This document shows, one piece after another, positions 58,170-64,000 of a DNA stretch of 64,000 bases; positions within the stretch are counted from its first letter, which is position 1; each line of letters starts with the position of its first letter. The notes under the pieces were generated by a model. That model ran no database searches and was not told the DNA's origin. It worked only from the letters and a program-made list of their open reading frames with translations. The DNA is from Pseudomonas quebecensis. Its GTDB lineage: Bacteria; Pseudomonadota; Gammaproteobacteria; Pseudomonadales; Pseudomonadaceae. The stretch spans positions 3,595,001-3,659,000 of the forward strand of contig NZ_CP112866.1 in NCBI RefSeq assembly GCF_026410085.1. The letters run 5' to 3'. The position numbers and the translations under genes are program-made.

Positions 58170-58754
58170 ATGACCCGCGTTGCCGACTACCCGATCCATC
58201 CCCAGTTCACCGACCGCTGGTCGCCGCGCGCGTTCACCGGCGAAAACATCTCGAAGGAAACCCTGCTGAGTTTCTTCGAAGCCGCACGCTGGGCGCCGTC
58301 GGCCTACAACTCGCAACCCTGGCGTTTTCTCTACGCTCGCCGCGACACACCGGACTGGGAACGCTTCCTGGGCCTGCTCAACGAATTCAACCGCAGCTGG
58401 GCACAGCACGCCTCGGCCTTAGTGATCATTGCCTCGAAAACCGACTTTGTCGCTCCCGGCGCCAGCGAAGAAACGCCGGCACTGTGGCATACGTTCGACA
58501 CCGGATCGGCCTGGGGCCACCTGGCGCTGCAAGCCAGCCTCAGTGGCTGGCACACCCACGGCATGGCCGGCTTCGATCAGGAACTGACCCGCAACGAGTT
58601 GAAGATCCCAGAAGGCTATGCCCTGCATGCGGCGGTGGCGATCGGCAAGCTAGGGGACAAGGCGACCTTGCCGGAGTACTTGCAAGGCCGTGAAGCGCCC
58701 AGCCCGCGCAAACCGTTGAGCGAGTTGGTATCGGAGGGCGATTTCAGCCATTAA
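58170..58754 (+). CDS. Nitroreductase family protein
   Basis: A 194-residue FMN-dependent nitroreductase-fold oxidoreductase: FTDRWSPRAFTGENIS, EAARWAPSAYNSQPWRFLYARR, and the C-terminal GYALHAAVAIGKLGDKATLPEYL. NAD(P)H-dependent reduction of nitro or quinone compounds is typical of the family; the substrate is unknown. It is short for the family but appears complete. The neighbour downstream is the convergent 1167-codon gene. Confidence 0.88.
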   Translation: MTRVADYPIHPQFTDRWSPRAFTGENISKETLLSFFEAARWAPSAYNSQPWRFLYARRDTPDWERFLGLLNEFNRSWAQHASALVIIASKTDFVAPGASEETPALWHTFDTGSAWGHLALQASLSGWHTHGMAGFDQELTRNELKIPEGYALHAAVAIGKLGDKATLPEYLQGREAPSPRKPLSELVSEGDFSH

Positions 58755-58870
58755 GGCTAAGCGTGTCGGGGATGGGCCAGGTGATACTTTGCCAGCGCTG
58801 CCCCTCCCCGGCAGGCACACGTTTGAATGTGCGGCGCATTCAAGTGCACGGGCTTTTCTGCCCCTGTCGA

Positions 58871-61800
58871 CTAGGCAAGCAGCTCACTCAAGCGTCTCTT
58901 GAGATCGTTCTTGCTGCGCGTATACGCCGCGATTTCCATCTCATAAAGCGCCTCGCCCGGCACCATCAGTTCAGGCGGTAGCGACTGAATATCAACCGGA
59001 TAGATTTTGTTGTCTCTGGAGGAATATAAAAGGTTCTTCAACTGCAGATCCTGGTGATAAACGCCCTTGGCTTCCATCCCGTTCAATGCGTCCTCAAGTA
59101 AGGTTCGAACCTCTGGGGGCAAACTGCGCTTTTCAATTTTCGCCATGCTGACGCCGTCCAGTTTCGGCATTTTGATATATGAGCGGCCATCCTCAAGAAT
59201 CGCCGTGGCAAAACCCTCTCCGTAATATTGGTTCAGCGCTCGGGTTTCATGCCTCGTGTAGTCGGGCAGAACGTCGGAGCTCGTAGCCCCCATGTCCTTA
59301 TAGGCACTACGCCCATCGAGACTCTCATAGACGACGCCTTCGGTACCTCGCCCAATCTCACGTCCCAGGTCCGCTTTCACTGAAGCCGGACTCCCCCCAC
59401 GGGCTCCCAGTCGCTGCCATTGATCACCCTGGACATGCTCAACCAGCAACGACGTTTGTCGATTGTTGTGATAAACCCGCGCCTGCACCCTGCCATCCTC
59501 GGTGCGCGTGACCTGTCGGACTTCGTAAACAGCTGTCCGGCCCGTGCTGTCGGTGTGGCGAATATGCGATACGTGGCCATCGGCGGCGACATACACCCCC
59601 TGGCTGTTGCGTGGACACCCGGCGATCCTCGCTTCGGGCACGTTGAATGAGCCAAACAACGCATTACTCAGCTCAGCGTCCGGCGCCTTCGGCAACAGGG
59701 TCACCTTGCCCTCCACTGCGCGGGCAGCCGGTACAAAATCTTCGAGCGGACGGCCATAAGGCCGCATGGCCTGCGCGTCCAGGGCATACCATTTGCCATT
59801 GTGCAGCGTCGCTGCGCCTTCAACACGTTCACCAGCCACTTTGAAGCTGCCCGTTGCCACGTCACCGTATTGCTTGCTGGCAATTTTGAGCAGGTCATAG
59901 CTACCGGTGGCACCCTTGAGGTGATTCACCACAGTACGACCACCTCTCAACGCCAAGCGGCCACCGACCAATGCCAGATCGCCCAGACCGCTCAAGGGGT
60001 TGAACGCCTCAACCACAGTCGCGCCGACGAACCGCGCGGCCTTGGCCAGCCTGCTCGCCGTTGACAGAGTTTTACCCAATGCCTTGCCCGCTTGCGCAGC
60101 CTTGCCGGCACCCAAGGTGACCAGGCCGACCACATCCATGCCCAAGTCGAAGAGGCCCTGCCCGACACTGCCGTTTTGAAAGTTGACGATGGCCGAGCGT
60201 AAAGGGATGAGGTTCAGAAAGAACTCGGAAATCGCGTGGTTCCGGCTGCGGTCTTGATCATATGAAGTGACCCCTCTGGCCTCCTGCAGTAGATCGGCGT
60301 TGTTCAGGTCCAGTGATTTGACGAAAACATCGGCGATCAACTGGCTGCGAGGGGAATTAAAACTATCAGGCTGCCCCGTCCCCTGCGGTTGCTGCGCATA
60401 ATGCGCGGCGCGCTTACCGTCATAGGGGTCAAACACTGCCGTTCGCGAGAGGATATTGGCCTCGCGCTGTTCCATTTTGCGGGTGGTATACGGCTCGGTA
60501 CGTCGGCGTAGCAGGAAGTTCTCTTTTTCGATGACACCTCTGCGCGTGTCGATGGTGTAGAGGTTTGGGCCATCTCGGGTGGTGGTCTTCACCTCCAGTG
60601 TGTGGCCTCTGACATGCAGGGCGGGAGGGGTGAGTAGATCACCGGCAATTGTGTATTGGTTGGTATGGAAGAATTCCAGCTTGCCCTCTTCCAGGTTCCT
60701 GCGGTCCTCCAAAGGCAACGTGGAGATCAGGTGCCGAACCAGGCGTTGCTGACCGTCCTCCAGTGCGCTCAGGGCCTCGTCATATGAAGCCTGGAAGGGC
60801 GCGGCAACCCCCAATCCACCCTTCTCGTAAAGCGCGCAGAACCTTTGGACGGGTAGCCGTTTGTCAGTGCTTATCCAATGATCTTCAGGCCCCAGCGCGC
60901 CGCCTTCCATGACGACGTCCAGCATTGAGCGCTCGCCGGGATACAGGCCTGGCCGACCTTCCTTCAAGCGTGCTTTGTGGAGCGCGCGCACCTCAAAGAG
61001 GTGGCTGTCCAGGTCGGGAAACGCGGCCTTGAGCTGGGTAAGTGCCATCGCCTTGCGACTGGGAATGTCAGTTTGCAGCAACGTACTGGCGTCTTTGAGC
61101 GAACTCAGGTGATGGTTATACGCTGTTCGCACGCGCTCCATATCGCTGGCCGAAGGCACTTGTTCCGCGCCGACGAGAAAGCCACTGGCGATGCCCCAAT
61201 CCCTCAGCGCCTGGTAATCGATAGGCTGGCTGACCGTTTCATCGCTATCGAGCTGTTCGGCAGCCAGCAGAATCTCGGCGTACCCCATGGCGAGGGTGCG
61301 TCCGGGTGTCTGCACCTCGATCCTGGCCACGGCCATCGTCAATTGTGCCCACAGGACGCTACCGTAGGTCACGCTTTGGGGAATGTCTTTGACCAGGTAG
61401 TGAGGAGCAGCCTTGGCCAGCAGCAGATAGGCTCCTAAATGGGCGGTCGTCGCGCTGACACGGCCTTGCTCGATCAAATGTTTGCCTAGCGCCTCAACCA
61501 CCGTTGAGGCCGGTTGCCCCCAATACTGGCTGCTCGCCAAGTCAAAACCGGCAACGTGATTGCGAGCGGGGGCCGCCAAAGACTCCGGATCAAGGCCCAA
61601 CTGGATCGCCGTCATCACATAATCGCTGTTACAGCCCACGGCAGGCATACCGCCCAGCCGCGCCCGCAGGGCTTGCTCCAAAGCCCGCGCCTTGGGGGAG
61701 GCGAGCAGCTTCTCCATCGCGACCATCGGGTGTTTGAGGTCGGCCTCAACCACCGAGCTGCCACTGAGCAGATAGCCCAAGGCCCCCTTCCCGCCCTCAG

Positions 61801-62374
61801 GCAAAGGCAGACTTTGTAAGCCGGTTTCATTGCTGTGCAGCAGGTGGACGAGGGTGTTCTGGTCTTCACCGGGCATCGCTCGCGGCCAGGACAGGGCACC
61901 GCCGAGGTTCCCCAGCGGATGGGCCTGAGCTTGCGCGGACAGCGCATTTTTCAGCTCGACCAGCGCTTCCAGGGTTTTGGGCACCTGCAGCGCACAGCCT
62001 TGAAGGTACGCATCAAGACTGACCAGACGGTTGGGCGGCAGCGGCTGGGGTGGTTGATAGGAGGCGTCCTCGCACACATACATCGTTGTGCTGCTCAAGA
62101 GCGAGGCGAGCGCGGTCTCCATCCTTTCTCTGGCTTTGGCAGGGGTTAACGTGTCATCGGGCACGAGCTGGCCCGGGAGTTGCTGAATGACGGTCTGGAG
62201 CCGCCGACTCAGGGTTCGTCGGTCGCAGTGGTCGCCCAAGGAGTTCTTGAATGCCGAAATAGGTCGGGGCACAGGGGTGGCAAGCGTTTCAGACGGTTCG
62301 TCAGCGGAGGCGATAGCGGAGTGCAAATACTCCCTGTGGCGCACATAAACAGCAGGCGGTGTGGGTGTAGTCAT
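58871..62374 (-). CDS. Large protein with C-terminal OspG/NleH-like kinase domain; probable effector
   Basis: A 1167-residue protein without signal peptide. Residues 1-650 are mostly helical and unrecognised. Residues about 700-800 are hydrophobic and glycine-rich (LFDLGMDVVGLVTLGAGKAAQAG), suggesting membrane insertion. A beta-rich part follows, including YALDAQAMRPYGRPLEDFVP, a string I recall from large Pseudomonas toxins. The C-terminus is a compact kinase: G-loop G1008-R-G1010-T-E-G1013, VAIK-like K1026, possible helix-C E1043, catalytic HQD (H1107-D1109) with N1114, and D1128 in a DIQ (not DFG) motif. Only 39 residues follow D1128, as in minimal OspG/NleH kinases, which lack an activation segment. 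No secretion system or immunity gene adjoins it. Confidence 0.85.
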   Translation of the reverse strand: MTTPTPPAVYVRHREYLHSAIASADEPSETLATPVPRPISAFKNSLGDHCDRRTLSRRLQTVIQQLPGQLVPDDTLTPAKARERMETALASLLSSTTMYVCEDASYQPPQPLPPNRLVSLDAYLQGCALQVPKTLEALVELKNALSAQAQAHPLGNLGGALSWPRAMPGEDQNTLVHLLHSNETGLQSLPLPEGGKGALGYLLSGSSVVEADLKHPMVAMEKLLASPKARALEQALRARLGGMPAVGCNSDYVMTAIQLGLDPESLAAPARNHVAGFDLASSQYWGQPASTVVEALGKHLIEQGRVSATTAHLGAYLLLAKAAPHYLVKDIPQSVTYGSVLWAQLTMAVARIEVQTPGRTLAMGYAEILLAAEQLDSDETVSQPIDYQALRDWGIASGFLVGAEQVPSASDMERVRTAYNHHLSSLKDASTLLQTDIPSRKAMALTQLKAAFPDLDSHLFEVRALHKARLKEGRPGLYPGERSMLDVVMEGGALGPEDHWISTDKRLPVQRFCALYEKGGLGVAAPFQASYDEALSALEDGQQRLVRHLISTLPLEDRRNLEEGKLEFFHTNQYTIAGDLLTPPALHVRGHTLEVKTTTRDGPNLYTIDTRRGVIEKENFLLRRRTEPYTTRKMEQREANILSRTAVFDPYDGKRAAHYAQQPQGTGQPDSFNSPRSQLIADVFVKSLDLNNADLLQEARGVTSYDQDRSRNHAISEFFLNLIPLRSAIVNFQNGSVGQGLFDLGMDVVGLVTLGAGKAAQAGKALGKTLSTASRLAKAARFVGATVVEAFNPLSGLGDLALVGGRLALRGGRTVVNHLKGATGSYDLLKIASKQYGDVATGSFKVAGERVEGAATLHNGKWYALDAQAMRPYGRPLEDFVPAARAVEGKVTLLPKAPDAELSNALFGSFNVPEARIAGCPRNSQGVYVAADGHVSHIRHTDSTGRTAVYEVRQVTRTEDGRVQARVYHNNRQTSLLVEHVQGDQWQRLGARGGSPASVKADLGREIGRGTEGVVYESLDGRSAYKDMGATSSDVLPDYTRHETRALNQYYGEGFATAILEDGRSYIKMPKLDGVSMAKIEKRSLPPEVRTLLEDALNGMEAKGVYHQDLQLKNLLYSSRDNKIYPVDIQSLPPELMVPGEALYEMEIAAYTRSKNDLKRRLSELLA

Positions 62375-62539
62375 GACAGTACCTGTCCTTAATCCAGTGG
62401 ATATCCTTTAAAAGACGCAACCTTGCGCCTTTGCGATCACTGGGTGGCAGGCCCGCCAGGGCGGTTCCAACCGGACTGTCAGGTTTTGTGTACACGACCG
62501 AACGTAGATCAAAACGCGTCCGATGGCCGGGTGCGGCGG

Positions 62540-63472
62540 TCAGTAACCGCGCTCGAAATCCACTTCACCGCGCAAGGCTTGCTTTGCCTTGTATGCGCGT
62601 ACGTTGTCCAGAAACAACTCCACCATCATCGGCGGCGACGTCGGCGCAGAGCTGTGCCCAGTCAACAACAGCCCCCAGGCGGTCCAGAATGGATGGCGCT
62701 GCGGCAGCGGTTCCTGGCGGCACACGTCGATCACCGCACCGGCCAGGTGCCCTTCTTTCAACGCCTCGACCAGATCCGCATCGACCACCGCCACGCCACG
62801 CCCGACGTTGATGAACAGGCCGGTGGGCTTGAACTGCTTGAACAGCGCCGCGTCGTACAGGTCATGGGTGTTGGGTGTGTTGGGCAACAGATTGATCACA
62901 TAATCCACCTCCCCCACCAACCGGCCCAGTTGGTCCGGCCCGGCCACTTCTATAAAGGGCTCCTGCTCACGTGCAGTGCTGGCGATGCCGTACAGCTTGA
63001 CGCCAAACGGCACGAGGAATCGGGCGACGCTCTGGCCGATATCCCCCGTACCGACGATCAACACCTTGCGTCCGGCCAGGCTCTGGCCCATGCGGTTGTC
63101 CCACTTGCGCTCGACCTGGCTGACCAGGCGCGCCAGCACCTCGCGCTCATGGCCGAGCATGTAGGTCAGCACAAACTCGGCCATCACCTGGCCGAAAATC
63201 CCCACCGCACGGGTCAGGCGATAGTCGCGCGGCAAGCCGTCGGCCAGCAGCGGCGTGATGCCGGCCCAGGTCGACTGCAGCCATTGCGGGTGGTGGCCCT
63301 GGCGCAGCAGGGTCGCCAGCAGGTCCGGCTGGCCCAGCCACACCGGGCAGTCGGCGGCCAGGCGCGACAGCTCGGCGGAGTCGCCGCTGGTCAGCACTTC
63401 CAGCTCCGGCGCTGCTTCGCTGAGCAGTCGGGCATACAGCGGGTGATCCTGTTCAGCAATCAGAACACGCAT
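62540..63472 (-). CDS. D-2-hydroxyacid dehydrogenase (GhrA-like)
   Basis: A 310-residue NAD(P)-dependent dehydrogenase of the glyoxylate/hydroxypyruvate reductase group. The nucleotide fold has VLIVGTGDIGQSVARFL, catalytic Arg in FINVGRGVAVVD, Glu in VIDVCRQEPLP, and His in GHSSAPTSP. Substrate is probably a 2-keto acid, but the exact one is unclear. AAAGG precedes the ATG. The N-terminal part is the substrate domain MRVLIAEQDHPLYARLLSEA. Confidence 0.9.
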   Translation of the reverse strand: MRVLIAEQDHPLYARLLSEAAPELEVLTSGDSAELSRLAADCPVWLGQPDLLATLLRQGHHPQWLQSTWAGITPLLADGLPRDYRLTRAVGIFGQVMAEFVLTYMLGHEREVLARLVSQVERKWDNRMGQSLAGRKVLIVGTGDIGQSVARFLVPFGVKLYGIASTAREQEPFIEVAGPDQLGRLVGEVDYVINLLPNTPNTHDLYDAALFKQFKPTGLFINVGRGVAVVDADLVEALKEGHLAGAVIDVCRQEPLPQRHPFWTAWGLLLTGHSSAPTSPPMMVELFLDNVRAYKAKQALRGEVDFERGY

Positions 63473-63578
63473 GGTTCAAACCTTTCAAAAACAGTGCAGA
63501 CGGCCGCCCGCATCCTTACGGCCACCGCCAACTCAAACGATTTCATTGAGAATGTGCCCCGGACGGGGCACCTACCGA

Positions 63579-63872
63579 TCACATCGGGTCATTGCGACGC
63601 AGCAGCTCTTCGGGCAAGTGTTCGATGTACTCGTCCTCGGCCGGCGGCATTTGCAGGTGGTAGCCCTGTTTATCGAGGTTTTCCAGGACCACGGCGATGT
63701 CCTCGCGCGACAGCTTACGCTCTGGTGTCAGGACCATGTCGAAGGCCAGGTGCGGTTTGCCGAACGCCACCATCAAGGGCTCGGGCACGCGCTCAAGGGC
63801 ATCGCTCTTGAGCACATAGAGGTACATGCCGTCTTTTTTCAAGCTGCGGTAAATGGAGCAAATACGTTTCAA
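63579..63872 (-). CDS. ycgL: YcgL family protein
   Basis: A 97-residue YcgL protein: [23 protein letters not shown], then [25 protein letters not shown] and [16 protein letters not shown]. It starts at TTG, whose first codon overlaps the rnd stop codon (TTGA); GGAG lies 7-8 bases upstream, which supports this unusual start. YcgL is associated with RNase D in many gamma-proteobacteria, but its function is unknown. Confidence 0.92.
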   Translation of the reverse strand: MKRICSIYRSLKKDGMYLYVLKSDALERVPEPLMVAFGKPHLAFDMVLTPERKLSREDIAVVLENLDKQGYHLQMPPAEDEYIEHLPEELLRRNDPM

Positions 63873-64000
63873 GGCTGTTCTCCGGCAGTGGCCAGGCTGT
63901 CGAGCAGCGCCTGGCCCATCAACTCGCGGCGCCAGCCACGCAGCGAGTCTGGCAGTTGGTAAGGTCCATCGGGGTAGCCACTTTTAACCAGGGCTTCGAG
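63869..64000 (-). CDS. rnd: Ribonuclease D, C-terminal end (5' part outside window)
   Basis: The frame reads through the window edge and encodes 43 residues ending in [28 protein letters not shown] before a TGA. This matches the C-terminus of Pseudomonas RNase D, a 3'-5' exonuclease that trims tRNA precursors. The TGA overlaps the ycgL start, an arrangement conserved in Pseudomonas. Identification rests on the short C-terminus and the ycgL neighbour. Confidence 0.8.
   Translation of the reverse strand, partial: LEALVKSGYPDGPYQLPDSLRGWRRELMGQALLDSLATAGEQP

Noticed and set aside
58755..58870. Possible terminator after the nitroreductase gene
   Set aside because: A TTGAATG/CATTCAA stem is present near 58823-58843, but it is short and has no T-run.
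58871..62374. Kinase gene as part of a type III secretion island
   Set aside because: Neighbours are a nitroreductase, a hydroxyacid dehydrogenase, ycgL and rnd; no secretion or chaperone genes are present in the window.

Overview
The window reads as chromosomal DNA of a fluorescent Pseudomonas, most likely the P. fluorescens subgroup. The evidence is high G+C with strong G/C wobble use, a gene order familiar from Pseudomonas (lolC, PilZ, phosphodiesterase, sthA, gap, mfd, csiV, nagZ, psrA, lexA-sulA, topA, fadBA, uup, slt), and many short palindromic REP/REPIN elements of the GGGGGCTTGCCCC and GCGGGCTTGC types. No tRNA, rRNA, CRISPR array, prophage or insertion sequence was seen; the window is mostly conserved core genome with one accessory-looking gene.

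Layout. 1-6.0 kb: truncated lolC, a PilZ-like protein, a phosphodiesterase, soluble transhydrogenase, a chalcone-isomerase-like secreted protein and an N-terminally extended GAPDH. 6.3-14.1 kb: mfd, csiV, a SWIM-SNF2 helicase and nagZ. 14.2-17.3 kb: psrA with two PsrA boxes on its own promoter, divergent from the SOS operon lexA-sulA with two LexA boxes, then two small conserved genes. 17.5-25.3 kb: topA, a DUF1653 gene, the fadBA beta-oxidation operon (a PsrA-like site lies upstream) and a universal stress protein. 25.4-34.8 kb: uup, slt, an MsbA-like exporter, a 57-residue protein, pdxB, a MATE efflux pump and tusA. 34.9-44.3 kb: rlmM, acnA, lpxO-like hydroxylase, cysK, a DUF748 protein and a MoxR/VWA pair. 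44.4-48 kb: the pxpABC 5-oxoprolinase operon with a divergent LysR regulator. 48-58.8 kb: mostly small conserved genes, with oligopeptidase B, a lone cyclic-nucleotide-binding protein, a secreted ParB/Srx-like protein, YajD, a SPOUT methyltransferase, a probable dead M61-type peptidase, YcgN and a nitroreductase. 58.9-62.4 kb: one 1167-codon gene ending in a compact OspG/NleH-like kinase domain. 62.5-64 kb: a 2-hydroxyacid dehydrogenase, ycgL and the 3' end of rnd.

How the parts connect. Two regulons are visible locally: PsrA (its own promoter and probably fadBA) and LexA (lexA-sulA). Mfd, LexA, SulA, TopA and Uup give the first half a DNA-maintenance flavour. NagZ, CsiV and Slt all act on peptidoglycan. 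Intergenic space carries REP/REPIN palindromes, including a nested one near 55.05-55.29 kb and one that appears to have rewritten the 3' end of pxpC.

The strongest candidate for something undescribed is the 58,871-62,374 gene: a large signal-peptide-less protein with hydrophobic glycine-rich helices and a C-terminal minimal kinase, standing alone among housekeeping genes. It looks like an orphan effector or toxin.
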